DNA of 64,000 nucleotides from Scedosporium boydii. Taxonomy: Eukaryota > Ascomycota > Sordariomycetes > Microascales > Microascaceae. Made by a program: the position numbers and the translations under genes. The stretch is from the NCBI GenBank assembly GCA_002221725.1, contig NJFT01000120.1:52796-116795 (forward strand). The letters are read 5' to 3'. Positions 47,673 through 59,700 of the stretch are shown one piece after another (position 1 is the stretch's first letter; each line of letters opens with the position of its first letter). Under the pieces are notes generated by a model. The model searched no databases, had not been told where the DNA came from, and saw only the letters and a program-made list of their open reading frames with translations.

Positions 47673-49391
47673 ATGACGGTGGGCCGGGATGAAACTTCGC
47701 CCCTCCTCTCGAATCACCGGGCCCTCCAGGAGAACCACGGCGCAACAAGTCGACGCAACCGCAATGGCCGCCCGTCGCCACCCCCGGAACCCGTCAACGG
47801 GCTCCGCAGCACATGGTACCTCATCCTCCTCTCAATCGGCATAGGTGGTCTCCAAGTCGCCTGGTCCGTCGACATGTCCAGCGGATCCCCCTACCTCCTC
47901 TCCCTCGGCATGAGCAAAGTCCTCCTAGCATTCGTGCGGCTCGCAGGCCCCGTCATGGGCATCGTTGTGCAACCCTACGTCGGCATGCTCAGCGACAAGT
48001 CTCGGTTCTCGTGGGGGAAGCGTCGGCCGTTCATCGTGGCGGGGACGTTTTGGGCCATCGCGTCCATCATGTTCCTCGCGTGGGTGAGGGAGATTATAGG
48101 GACAGGCGACGCTGGCGCTGTGAAAGTGGCGGCGTTCTTGGCGGTTTATTCGCTTGAGTTCGGGCTGAATACTATTGAGCCTACGTTGAGGGCGCTGATT
48201 ATTGATTGTGCGCCGGGGCAGCAGGAAGCTGCGAATGGGATGGCGTCGAGGAGCATTGCTGTGGGAAACATTATTGGGTTCCTGGCCGGGAGCATTGATT
48301 TAAGAACGTATCTTCCGGCGAGGATCTTTGGGGATACGCAGTTTAAGGCTCTTTGCGCTTTTGCCAGTTTAGTACTGGCGTTTACGATTCTTGTCACGGC
48401 TCTCTGCGTTCACGAAATCGATCCGAATAAAGCTTACGGAGGAGAAGAAGAGGGCGAAGGAGAAGGAGAAGAAGATCCATATGGCGGACCCGGCATCATG
48501 GGGCTCCAACGATATTTGAAGGAAACGATTGGGGCAGTCGGCGCGCTCTCGAAACAGATCCGCACGCTATGCACGGTGCAGCTCTTCGCCTGCTTCGCGT
48601 TCTACCCGGTTCTATTCTACGCGTCCATGTACGTTGCCGAGATCTTCGTCGAGCCCTACCTGCGAGAGAATCCGCACATGGACCCCGCCGAACTCGATCG
48701 GTTGTACGAGGAGGGAACGAGGGAGGGGACTTCGGCGCTGTTTGCTAATGCGGTGCTTATGCTCGGCACGACGGTTTTGGGGCCTTTGATTGTCGAGCCG
48801 ACGTACGATCACACCGGAGAGGATGAGGACCGGGTCGTTTCGCGGCGGAGCTGGAGGTCGCTGTTGCCCATTCGAGGGCTCACATTGAAGCGGGCTTGGA
48901 TCGCCTCGCTGGTTCTTCTAGCAGGAATCCTCCTCGCGGCGCCATTCGTGGGGACGGTAGGCTTGGCGGCGACGCTGGTCGCGCTGCTGGGATACACGTG
49001 GGCCATGTTCGCGTGGGCCCCCTTTGCCATCATCGGGGCCGATAGGCGCGACGAAGCGGTCGATGTCGGACTGGAGACCGCGGGCTATGACCCCCGGCCG
49101 CTTCTTTCGGGCGACGATGAGGACGACGGGATCATTCCTGCTGTGCGGGAGTCGGTCGTCGTCGTCCGGCAGGATCGGGCGGGCGCTATCCTGGGCATTC
49201 ATAATATGGCCATGTGTACAGCGCAATTGGCGTCTACGGGCGTGTCGCTGTTAGTGTTTGGCTTTTGGCAGAAGCCGCGCGGTACGCCTGGGGATGAGAG
49301 TCTGGGGATCTTGTTGGGGGTTTCGGGCGTTGCGGGGGTTGTTGCCGTTTGGTTGGCGAGGGGGATCCGGGGAAGGGCTGGGTCCGGGTAA
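47673..49391 (+). CDS. GPH-family sucrose/maltose-type proton symporter
   Basis: This is a 12-helix plasma-membrane sugar:H+ symporter of the glycoside-pentoside-hexuronide branch, the group of plant SUTs and fission yeast Sut1. The single exon encodes 572 residues. A cytosolic N-terminus (MTVGRDETSPLLSN, dileucine-like) precedes helix 1 (LILLSIGIGGLQVAWSV, with the GxQxxW seen in sucrose carriers). The loop 2-3 signature SDKSRFSWGKRRPFI is diagnostic. YSLEFGLNTIEPTLRALI follows, with a Glu-rich central loop (EEGEGEGEED) and an Asp/Glu-rich loop before the last helices. Sucrose, maltose or another alpha-glucoside are the likely substrates, which the sequence cannot separate. A carbohydrate-active enzyme lies downstream, but no link is shown. 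Confidence 0.88.
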   Translation: MTVGRDETSPLLSNHRALQENHGATSRRNRNGRPSPPPEPVNGLRSTWYLILLSIGIGGLQVAWSVDMSSGSPYLLSLGMSKVLLAFVRLAGPVMGIVVQPYVGMLSDKSRFSWGKRRPFIVAGTFWAIASIMFLAWVREIIGTGDAGAVKVAAFLAVYSLEFGLNTIEPTLRALIIDCAPGQQEAANGMASRSIAVGNIIGFLAGSIDLRTYLPARIFGDTQFKALCAFASLVLAFTILVTALCVHEIDPNKAYGGEEEGEGEGEEDPYGGPGIMGLQRYLKETIGAVGALSKQIRTLCTVQLFACFAFYPVLFYASMYVAEIFVEPYLRENPHMDPAELDRLYEEGTREGTSALFANAVLMLGTTVLGPLIVEPTYDHTGEDEDRVVSRRSWRSLLPIRGLTLKRAWIASLVLLAGILLAAPFVGTVGLAATLVALLGYTWAMFAWAPFAIIGADRRDEAVDVGLETAGYDPRPLLSGDDEDDGIIPAVRESVVVVRQDRAGAILGIHNMAMCTAQLASTGVSLLVFGFWQKPRGTPGDESLGILLGVSGVAGVVAVWLARGIRGRAGSG

Positions 49392-50669
49392 GGAATGGAT
49401 GGATCGCGGCAGGTTAGGATGGGAGGATCTATGTGCATTTTTGTTTAAGCATTTGAAGCTGGTTTACTTGGGGGCGGACTGTTTATATCTTGTTTATTTG
49501 TTTGGCATGTAGTTGGCTGTGGATTCATGTGTTAATTGGGATGGAAGGGGACAGATCGATCGAGTAAATGAGACCAGATGCCAGAGGACTACTTCGCAAG
49601 GTATCAGATATAAATTCATGAGAGCATTGCATTGCATCAACTCCACGTTCCAGCCCCAATCTTCATCACCATCAGCCTCGTGAATATTCATCTGGGCATT
49701 CTTGACACCTTGATTCACATCTCCAATTTCCTTGCGCCCCCATTTTCCACTCTCCCAACCGTTGTCCGCGTTCATCCCGCGTTTCCTTACAGCAGCGATC
49801 AATGCCGTCCCTGACCCTAGCCCTGATCCTCGTACCCATAACCGCGATTTACCAGCACCCTCCGTGACGATCTTAGACGAATCCGGTATTATAGGTACCA
49901 TGGAAGCGAGAGCCATCGCGAAATATTAATCCCCCCAGTGAGCCATGGCCGTCCAAATTACTGGGAAATGCGTATGTGGGGAGCGGACAGCAGTATCTTA
50001 CAGGCTAATTAATATCGGGGTCCTTTTTCCTTCAATCTCATTTGGCTTTTTTCCCTTCTTCCTCCAATTCTACGGCGACGAAAGTAATAAATCTTACCTC
50101 GATACAGCCATGACCCCAATGTTAACTTGCGGTCGTGGGAACATCCGGACCGCGATGCCACTTTGTGTATATTGCTCGTGACCCGTACCTGACCACGACG
50201 AGAGAGGAGAGCGAAAATGAGAAGGCCTCGTGGCTAGTTGGGTGGCATTCTGGTAATTTATTTGGAGAAATGTCAATAGTCAAGCTTTGGGTTTCGTCAT
50301 GTGGGATGCCGTCTTCCGGTGCGCTCATGGAAAGGGATGGGGAGGAAGGGTGAGGAAGACGAACAAGTTCATTCTCTGAGGCTTCTTTCCCCTTTCCGTG
50401 GCGTGTGCATACATTGATTGCTATGCGGAGTATATGAAGGTGATAGAAGACTTGCATCTATGTATCCAATATTGATATATTGAGCCATTGTCTGCGGTAT
50501 ATATCTCGCCCCTCACCCTCCTCGGGAGCTTAAAGAGGAGGCACTCCCTTAGACTCGAATCCATTATCCGGTTCCCAGGTTTTCATGTCCTTCGAGTCCT
50601 TCGTTTCCTTCTTCCTCCTTCGCCCTCTCTCGTCCCCTCCCATACCTAGTATCCCCTCCAGCCCCCGCC
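49392..50669. other. intergenic region, 1.3 kb
   Basis: No supported gene. Several short open frames on both strands lack similarity. A pyrimidine-rich stretch immediately precedes the GH131 start (50600-50668). Confidence 0.6.
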
Positions 50670-51630
50670 ATGAAGCTCTCACCATCCGCTCTCCTGGCCC
50701 TCGCGCCAGCCCTCGTCAACGCCGCCGTCATCTGGGACGGCCGCTTCAACGACCTCTCCACCTCCGCCGACCTCGACAAATGGTCCTGGTCCAACCAAGT
50801 CGGCGCCTACCAATGGTACATTAAAGGTAGCAGCGCCACATCCTCCTACATCAACCTCTCCGAAGACTTCAAGAACCCAGCCGACAGCTCCTCCAAAAAG
50901 GGCGCCAAGTTCACCCTCGACGGCACGGCCTTCTGGAACGGCCAGACGATGCGGCGCACCGAGCTCATCCCGCAGACGACGGCGGGCATCAACAAGGGGA
51001 AGGTGTTTTACCACTTTTCGATGATGAGGAAGGCGCAGAACGCGCCGAGCGTGAATAAGGAGCATCAGATTTGCTTCTTTGAGAGCCATTTTACGGAGAT
51101 GAAGTATGGGTGGATTTCCGGGGAGCAGGGGACGGAGAATCCGAATTTGCAGTTTATGGTTTCGCAGAAGGGGCTTTGGAAGACGGAGTGGGCTCCTGAT
51201 GTGTGGCATAACATTGCCTACGAGATTGTGAGTTATATAGGACACTATCAGCGAGGAATGGGCAAAGATTGCCAACAGCGAAGAAGAAACGGGGGGAAGG
51301 AAAACCTCATGGCACATCTAACACGGCTCTTTCCCATAGGACTTTGGTGCCAACAAGGTCGGCTTCTGGCACTCCGAAGGCGACGAGCCTCTCACCCAAA
51401 AGGTTGCCCCCGTTGCGGCATCCACCTCCTCCAACGGCGCGGATTGGCATCTCGGTGTCCTCGAGCTTCCTCGTGACGGCTATCCCCACCAGAACGAGGA
51501 CTTTTACTTCTCGGGCGTCTATATTGAGGATGGCACCATCACTACCGACGTCAGTGGGCCGGGTAAGAGAACTCGCACACATGATTTTTGTATCCAAGGT
51601 GACAGTGGACTAACTTCTCGCTCAGCGTAA
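50670..51630 (+). CDS. secreted GH131-family beta-glucanase
   Basis: This is probably a secreted glycoside hydrolase family 131 enzyme, a fungal family acting on beta-1,3/1,4/1,6-glucans. Three exons (50670-51227, 51340-51562, 51626-51630) give 261 residues. The signal peptide is MKLSPSALLALAPALVNA, followed by the mature start VIWDGRFND. Family segments include WSWSNQVGAYQWYIKG, FWNGQTMRRTELIPQ, HQICFFESHFTEMKYGW and, in exon 2, FGANKVGFWHSEGDEPL and DFYFSGVYIEDG. No carbohydrate-binding module is attached. The last exon contributes only the last two bases of an Ala codon and the stop. GH131 is my reading from remembered homologues. Other beta-jelly-roll hydrolase families are possible but less likely. 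Confidence 0.85.
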
Positions 51631-51968
51631 AATTTGGACGAAAGGACAAGCGAAAAATCAAGGTTATATGGACATAAACTCTGTGGAGGGATGGGATACA
51701 TACGGCATCTTCTCATGTAAATACATTTTATAAAAGCTCCAGAGTACATACTTCAACATTCCCATCATTTTACATCTCATTCCATCCCAGATTTCTTGAT
51801 TAACAGAGTCAGGATGGTATCTCGTGTTAGCCCACACAATTCCACCTTTCACCACATCAGCCCCCCGTTCCAGTCGATAGAGAAAAGCAACAAAAAATCC
51901 CCGAAAGGTAACAAAACCGTAAGACTCAAGCATTTCCAAGAGATAAAACAGGCGCATCCAGACCCCGC
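51631..51968. other. convergent 3' intergenic region
   Basis: This lies tail to tail between the GH131 gene and the small secreted protein. It holds their 3' UTRs and no gene. Confidence 0.6.
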
Positions 51969-52262
51969 CTAATCACCGCTTGCCCAAGAGGGACATGGGC
52001 CGAGAGCCTTGCGCACCTCTCCTCCATGCTCCCACCGTCCAGTGATGGGATCGTAACCTCCGCTCGGCGGCTCCCAGTAGTGGCAGTACTCTATCCCATC
52101 TTGGCAATACCTGATGTCGCATTTGATCTCATCTCGTGCCACCCGCGTGGTTGTCGGGGACCGGATCTCCGGGCCGGAGCCGGAGTCGGGATTGGGGGCC
52201 GGGTGGGGTAAGGCGCCGGCGAGAGATATGACGGCGAAGAGGAGCGTGGTAGGGAAGTGCAT
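51969..52262 (-). CDS. small secreted cysteine-containing protein
   Basis: The single exon encodes 97 residues: a clear signal peptide (MHFPTTLLFAVISLAGALPH), a Pro/Ser/Gly-rich stretch with a possible dibasic-like site, and a compact domain of about 55 residues with four Cys (KCDIRYCQDGIEYCHYWEPP and GPCPSW). Two disulfides are possible. I recognise no family. Size, signal peptide and Cys pattern match many fungal secreted effectors and extracellular peptides, but function cannot be inferred from sequence. Its 3' neighbour is a secreted glucanase. Confidence 0.7.
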   Translation of the reverse strand: MHFPTTLLFAVISLAGALPHPAPNPDSGSGPEIRSPTTTRVARDEIKCDIRYCQDGIEYCHYWEPPSGGYDPITGRWEHGGEVRKALGPCPSWASGD

Positions 52263-53013
52263 CTTTACCCCCCGTGTAGCTTAAAGCAGATCTGGGAAGA
52301 AGTCTTTCTTGTTTTTCTTTTCGGTAATCGGCTTGTAACCCGGATTGTCGATGAAGGTGGGATATAATTATTAGAAGTCTCTTTTAGAAGTCTCTGTTGA
52401 ACCAAGGAGTTCTCTGCGTTATAGATTGGAAGCAACGGAGTAGATAGAAATCCGACGACCAAGAGGATTATATATCCATCTAGCAACGGTCATCTAGTCT
52501 TCTCTGCTTGAGGCTAGATTGATGTTGAGTAATCCTCCCTGCCTGCCTCCAATTCTGCCTCCCTGTGCCTCCCCTTGCTTGCCTCGACGGCATTCTTCTC
52601 AGGGGCATTCCGCCCAGCTCGTCGGACGGCAAAGCCGATCATGCTATATTCGGAATTGAGAGGCCTTGTCAGCATTCCTGCCAAGCGATTATGAAGTAAA
52701 TCCTGGTGCTTCTCCGTCTGGGGGAGAGAAGATCCTATCCGATCACTTCCTGTCGCGATGAGGCTAGGCCATCAATCACTTGATGAACAAGTTCATTGAG
52801 GCAGACAAAAAGGGTTAAACGCATCTTGAATAAGGCTTCTATTCCATTCTTGCTTCGTGGCGCACTATAGCACACCGCCAGAAGCTAGGATCTTCTTTTG
52901 GCATGCCTCGAGCATCATCATCCGAACACATCACTTCTTCTTCTCCCTTCGAAAACCGCCCCCATTCTTCCCCCTCCTTACTCTCCATTAAAAAGAAACC
53001 TCCCTCTCTCTCC
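52263..53013. other. intergenic region
   Basis: Promoter of the small secreted protein and 3' side of the MAPEG gene. Includes CTGCCTCC-like short repeats near 52540-52575. No gene. Confidence 0.55.
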
Positions 53014-53770
53014 CTAAGCCACCGCATTTCCAGCCTTGATAAAAAGCGAAACGATACTCCAAATCCCCGCCCCCCAAAACACCGTCCTCAGCGGCGAAAA
53101 CGCCCTGTTGTCCTGCAGCCAGACGTACGTGAAGACGAACAGCGCGCGGCTGACGATGTACACCGTCGTCAGGTAGTTGAGCGTGTCCTTGTCGACCTGG
53201 ACGAGGTTGCCCGCGACAACGGCGGCGGCGTAGAGGCCGAGGGTTTCGAAGGAGTTGGTGGAGGCGGCCTTGGCGCGGAGGATGCGGTTTTTGATCTAGA
53301 AGGGGTGAGTGCTTGCTTTTGGATATTAGGAATAATGGGGAAAGGAAACGAGGCTAGGGTAGAGAAGAGAGAATGATGCATATCGCTCGGGGGAGGTGGG
53401 GAAACCATTACGGAGACCGTCGGCCTCCTCGGGGAGTCAAGGGGAGAGCGTGGGTTCACTTACAACCTTGTTGAGGGTGGAATCGCTGGAAACTGTAGCT
53501 TCGAACTTGCGGGGATTGCCTGGGTCGTACCTCGAGATACCCAAGGAGACGGCGTAGGCGTGGGGGATGAAGGCCAGGAAGAGGGCGGCCGGAACCTTCA
53601 GATGGTGTATCGTCAGCTCTTGCGTCAAGTCCAATGGTCCAATTTTATCCCCAGCAACTTGAGAGAAGCATAATATCCGCCCATTGGCGCATAGTATAGC
53701 TCTAATGGCGAGCTCGAGAGGTGCGTACCGTGTAGAAGGAGATGTTGTTGTCGAAAGTGAGGAAGCTCAT
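53014..53770 (-). CDS. MAPEG-family membrane protein
   Basis: This is a small membrane protein of the MAPEG group (membrane-associated proteins in eicosanoid and glutathione metabolism). Three exons (53770-53729, 53595-53464, 53295-53014), all joined in phase 0, give 151 residues, a normal MAPEG size. Helix 1 is FLAFIPHAYAVSLGIS. The segment IKNRILRAKAASTNSFETLG has the NRI.RA...N..E pattern of the family, followed by LYAAAVVAGNLV and two further helices (VYIVSRALFVFTYVWLQ; TVFWGAGIWSIVSLF). In fungi these proteins are often single-copy and without assigned substrate. Glutathione transferase or peroxidase activity is possible but unproven. Confidence 0.87.
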
Positions 53771-56700
53771 GATGGCGGTGATTTCTTTATTTTCTCTCCC
53801 TTTTGTTTTGTCCCTTTAAATCTCTCGTCGAAGATGTCAATGACGGCTACGATTACAGACGGCACGAGTGTGAGTTGTCAATTCAATTCCCCAAGAAAAT
53901 AATATCTTGTTTCTCTATCCAAGAAGCCTCTTAAAACTAATCTGATCTGATAAAATCGGAGAGGTTGGACCCCCGTCCCACCCCGCGGAAGGATTGATGC
54001 GCCGAATATCCTCGGACAAACTAGCCTAAAAGAGGGCGAGAGCGAGAAAAATTTAGGCCTTTTAGCACGTGTCCGTCCCAACAAGTCGACAGGGTAGGAT
54101 TGGATTTAGAGCTCTCTGAGGAAAGCCAGGCATGGAAACTTTCATAGATTAGGCGCGGTCTGTCGGCCTGAAACTTGGATTGGGGGACGGGAACGCGGAC
54201 ACGGACAGGGACGATGTCATGGATCTCAAACCTTGTACTTCGTAATGCAAGGGGGAGCCATTGATCCCTTGGGCAAAGCACCAAGGTCTGAAGGGTTGCA
54301 TCCCATGGCCTGGCTACTTGTAATCATTCATATTCTGGAATGAACAAGTCTCAGAGGGCCATGGGCTGATGATGTAACTCGGAGATTAACCCTTGTTGGG
54401 TAAGAGGAGACAACGTTTCCCTTGTAGCCTGGACCCGGATGGAGAAGGGAGAAAAAAAGCTCGCACGAGAGAAATGGACCGAGGATCTCAACAACTTGGG
54501 CGAGCATTTCCCAACGAGGAAGCGATCCGACGTTGCACACAGGTCAAGCGAGCTGGTAGTCACGGAGCCCGACAGAGATATCCTGCCAACTAAAGTATCC
54601 ATCCACGACTCTTCAGCTTGGCCTGGCGGTGTCCACATCCACTACCGTCATCAGTTGATCTGTCTCTGTGCATGCTGTACCTCGGCCAGTGTAGGTCGTG
54701 TCGTGCTCCATGCTCAGCTTGCCTCTATCGCTATTCAAGGTTCGATCTGCATCACCCCCAACAATCCCTCCTGAGTTCTCCATCGCCATTCTGTTGAAAG
54801 GGAATCATGTTTCCCCATTTGCCTGTAGATCTGATCCGATCTCGCGCATGGAACAAGCCTAGGCCTGCATCTCATCCCATCAAATGCCGACACCGTGCTC
54901 CAATCAGTGGGCATCTGCGGATGGAGAAAAGCTAGGTAGAATAGCTTATCTGGGAGACCCTGCCAGAGCAGCTCATACCGTCCTGATGTTACTGGATCAC
55001 GTCCATCCTCCGACTCTGGCTAGCTGCTAGCTGCAGCCCAAGGTCAGATGGCCCTCCATCGAAGAAATCTTAAAGACACGTCAGCTCGGCAGTTAGTTAA
55101 CTTCCTTCCCGTAGTGCCCACACCCCTTTTCGAATCCATCATGACAAGAGGACATGGAGAACCTAGAGACACACCTTGACGTCGTGAGCCAGAGCTTTCA
55201 GGCCTAGTGGCGTGCTGTTATGCGATTGGCCATGGCGATGTAGGTTAGTTGGAAAAAGTGGCTGGCTTGGTTTCCCTTCCATTGCCTTCGATTCCTCTTT
55301 CCTCCCTTCATTTTTCCTTCCTACCGGCACATCTGCGAGTAGGTCTTTCTGCTTGGGCGAGAATCGGTCCTACCGCTAAGTATCTTTGTGACAACGACCA
55401 GGCTCGATGTTTCCGTGGGAGATATTGCCGATCTCGAGGGGTACCTTGACACCGAGCTCAGAGTCCCTGCTCAGGGCGTCACCGACTCGGTTCGTTTTCG
55501 AGCCTCCCACGCCCGCCGGCTCCCCAACGCAAGTGCCCAAGGCCTTGACCCATTCTCCCTCGTCATGAGTTGAAGGGGTTAATTACCTAAATCATGTTTT
55601 TAAGCTTGGCTCCTTGTCCCGCGTGACCTACACCTCTGGCATCATTAATTCCGCCGAGTCATTGAAGAGACATCTAATGTTGAATACAACAAAACCACCA
55701 GTCTCCTCCAAGGTAGATGCCTCGGAGTTAACGTTGCAGCTTCCGAGATGGGGTATCTTTTTTAGAATGAACAGAGAGAAAGGGGGGAGGGTGGGACGAA
55801 GGGGCGCGAGGTGGTAAAAAAAAAAAAAAGGATCACTGATTTCGCTCCCGGTCTCGAATCGTCGAGGTGTTCGTCGTTGCTGTATAGCTACGAAAATTTC
55901 TTCCACCCCCGCCCCCCGGACTTTAGAGCCGCTCCATTGATCGCTTGGTCATTGGCCGCACAAGGCATTGGTGCTTTAGGTGCTCGGATAAGGCTCCTGC
56001 TGTTTTATAGCAAACAAAGTTATTGCCAACACGAAAGAGACCAAGTGATCGAGGGGAGGGGCAAGCAGGCGCAGATTGACTACCTCCTCAACTAGGTCGA
56101 CAAGAGACGCCATTGTTCAGCGGCGATGCCCAGAGGACTTTTCTGGCTCAGATGTCGGCCGCCGGTGCCATAGTTAGCGATAAGCTCACAAATGGGCACT
56201 TTCTCCATCTCGACGGCGCCATTCCGCCCCCTCCCGAGTTCATTCTTATTGCCCTCGGACCTCTCCACTATGAAGCTGGTCGGTTTGATCCCGTGGATCA
56301 TCACGGCACTTGCCTTTTTTAGGTGGCATGAAAACTCGGTTGTTAGTGTAGTGGGTGTTGATTGTCGACGACAAAACCCTTCTCATATCCCCTCGGTGTG
56401 CTCTAAGCACCAACATAATGCGTGCAAGTATACAGCGGGCCTAACACCCAACCGACCCCGGTCGACAAGTCCAACTCGATTACGGCTTCATTTGCATGTT
56501 GTATGCGATGAGAGAGTGTCGTCCGGGAAACACATGCCGACAATACTTACAGCCTTCATTGCCATCCAGATTTAGACCAGTTGACGCCGCTTGAGTTGAC
56601 AAAGGATTAATTTGTCTCATACCCCTTATACCCGCCTGCAAGCGCTGCGAGACATTGCCTATATCTCTCTAGGCAGACCTCTCAGAGCCTTACTCTCGCT

Positions 56701-59700
56701 GAGCACCACGCGCCTCTGCCTCTGACGCAAAGGCACGCTAGAATTGATCAACAGAGTTAATATTGGTCGCTGTGTCTTTATTGGAACCCGAATGATCCCC
56801 CCTCCCCACAATGCTAACCCCCATACGAATAGAATGATTCGCCATAGGCCTTCGGGACCAATCCTGATGGAAATGAAGCCGCTCGGAGCTGCGTCTGGTT
56901 GGGCGCGAGTCGATATGACCTGTGGGGCTTGGACTCCTCTTTAACAGAAACATGAACTCTTGCAGTATGCAAATTGCCCAATCCATAACGTCTTGCATCT
57001 CGCCTTGGGTACATTGAGGCCTTGGGCGAAAGATGTTAGTGCAACTACTTGGTTATCCTCCCTACCCCCATTGCGTCTCCCCCCGGTGGCGTCAGCCCAA
57101 GAGAGTGCGCGGACCAGCTTGAATGGATAGGGCGACCGCTTCTGCACCAGAAAATTCTAACAAGGTTGCACGAGATGTTGGGGAAAATGTGAGATGTGAC
57201 GATTATATGACACCGAGGGACTGGGTATGTTTAGCGTGACTAGATCGGGAGCATGCCGCTGGGGATTGGGGGACACCGTCCATAGATGATATCAGACGAA
57301 ATGAGTTGTAGCGTCCAAAGCACAACGTAGGAACATGGGCAGGCAATGAAGAAGTAAAATGAACGGTCTAGGTGCGAGGTGGGGTTAATGGTACCCTCCG
57401 TCGCCAGGGGTCTTTTGCATGTGGCTGCCGTTGAAGATTTTGAGAAAAGGTTCGCGGGACGACGAGATGAAGCTGCAAGGAAGAGGAGTGACAAGTTCCT
57501 TCTCCTAAGTTGCAACAGGTTTGATGCTCCTCTTGCTTCACAGTGACTTTTGTTGACACGTTTTGGTGTGATAAAAATGATACGTTATTGCTTCTTCTGG
57601 TTTCCATGATGTGTATGCAATATTGAGCGCTACACCCCTTGGTGTCTGTTCTTCGAGTGACCTCTGGTGGGAGAGCAGAACGAAAACCGAAGACTAACTT
57701 CGCTTCGAGGTTAAAGAAGCAAGGTTTAAAACAAAGATCGGTGAAGTCGAAGAACACATGTACTAAGGTAGATCTAAGACTTGCTGAGACCGATCTCTTG
57801 TCTCTCGATCTTGGGATGTAATTCAGCCACACTTACAGACAAGGGGCTTCCTCATCCTGGTTTGCTGGACAAAGTATACTGCCACATGCATGCGAAATAG
57901 GGAAAAGCATGAGTGGACATGAGGGTGGATGCGCCTGTCCAGTCTTCCCCCAACCACTGTTGCCAGACTCCCTCTGTCCTAGATGTGGTAGAGGAAAAAG
58001 TAACGTACTTGCGGTTCGGTCGATATTGCACGACAGCTGAGCAGGGTGGAAATCCTGGCTTTCAGTTGATAAACGTAACTGATAGGTTGGCAAGCAAAGC
58101 TTAGCCCGGACTCGGCAAAGCGGCAGCACGATTGCCTCAGCGTGTGGCTGCAAAAGCAATGAACATGGCCTGTATCTCCAGGCAGGATGTGGATAACTCA
58201 TGACCCTAGCTTCCTTGTTGTCGAGAATCGAACGCTCTGGATCGTTGAAGTCGGTGAGGTTGGTATTCGTAGAGCGAGTATGTTTGGACTTGTTGATCTC
58301 CCGGGATTCCAATCTTGGGACAGGGATGAGGCGGGAGGGGCGGGATTGGCCTGATGGCTTGTTCCGTACCGCAAACCAGTTCGGATCTGGAAATCTCGAA
58401 TGAAGATCCAAATAACCTTCAGGTACGAAGTACGACAAAACGTGGCACGGATGGCCGATTTTGAACAGCGGTTTCCCAATTTCTTTGTAATGCTTTGAAG
58501 TTGCTAGATCGGCATATGCCAATTACTCTGAGCGTCCTCTCTATCCTAGACAGGCTCGAAAAGGGTTGTTATCGGAAGATGGACGAAGTATGGGCCCCGT
58601 CGGGTAGGTGCAGGAGTGGAGGCGGCTGGCCCAGGTAATCCAGTAGTAATCCTCGCCTGGTAGGGCAAATTAAGCTTGACCAGGGTCGCAAGCAAAGCCG
58701 GCATCCTGGTTGGCGAATGACGAAACAAAACTATTAAAATAAAGTATTAATAGCAGATTATCAAGCTTCTCATCGCCGCTTTCGTGCCACCCCTCTCCCA
58801 CGGCCCCACGAAACCCCACGATTCCACGATTCCACGATTCCACGATCCCACGATCTAAGATTACCTTTGTAGGCTTGACTAGATTAGACCGATTGATAAC
58901 ATGTGATCTATTGGCGGAACAATGCCGGTCGTAGATCGTATTATTAACTCATTTGCCATGTGCATCAAGGGAGCTGCATCTGGAGCTGCCAGAAGCTTCG
59001 TGTTAGTGGTCGTGAGAATTGAAGCCAGGAGCTCGTCAGACTTGGGCCCGGGCTAGTATTGGTACTTCAGTACTATTCCGGAGGTAACGAAGACTGAATT
59101 TATCAATTCCGAAGGCTCAAACGATGCATACGAAGTACACGAAGTAAGTACTCACATAGATACCTCAGGATTTGGTGTCGCTTCGTGTTGTTTCTCTATC
59201 TAGCCTTGATCTCATCCACACCCAATTTTATGTTCACTAACATTAGCTGGAAGCTTCAAATTGTTCGGGATTGGTAGTGGGGGTTATAGTAATAATTACA
59301 AAACGACGGCCTCAACAAGAATGAATCGAAGAGAAAGAGATTCCAGCAACTGTGGGAGAAAAAGAAAATATGTCGGCTTCCTTCCCTTGATTCGAACGAT
59401 TTCACAACATCTCAAGGCCATCCCTGCCCGTGCAGATGCAATAATGTCTGCCTCAGGGACGAGACTGCCTCCTTTGCTTTATGTGTGGAGCCCTCCAACT
59501 ACAATTGGAAAGCACCAGCAACCAAACGGGCCTACATCGGTGTACATCTCGCCGAAGCGTTGGCTTCTGATCTATTGATGCCTTCCTTAGGTGCTCTTGT
59601 CTAATGCGGGGAGAAGTACTCATGAGGGCAAGAATACAACATTGAACTTACTGGGGTGGAAGGTGAAGGTTGGTACTCGTCCAACTACAGAGTACATGAT

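Noticed and set aside
47673..53770. Possible secondary-metabolite or effector gene cluster
   Set aside because: No synthase, tailoring enzymes or dedicated regulator. Transporter, glucanase, small protein and MAPEG do not make a pathway.
57368..57832. 154-codon open frame on the minus strand
   Set aside because: No similarity that I recognise. It abuts the frame above without splice signals and reads like translated non-coding DNA.
57833..58522. 229-codon open frame on the minus strand
   Set aside because: It begins at a non-ATG codon, has no known motif and lies in DNA rich in short palindromes.
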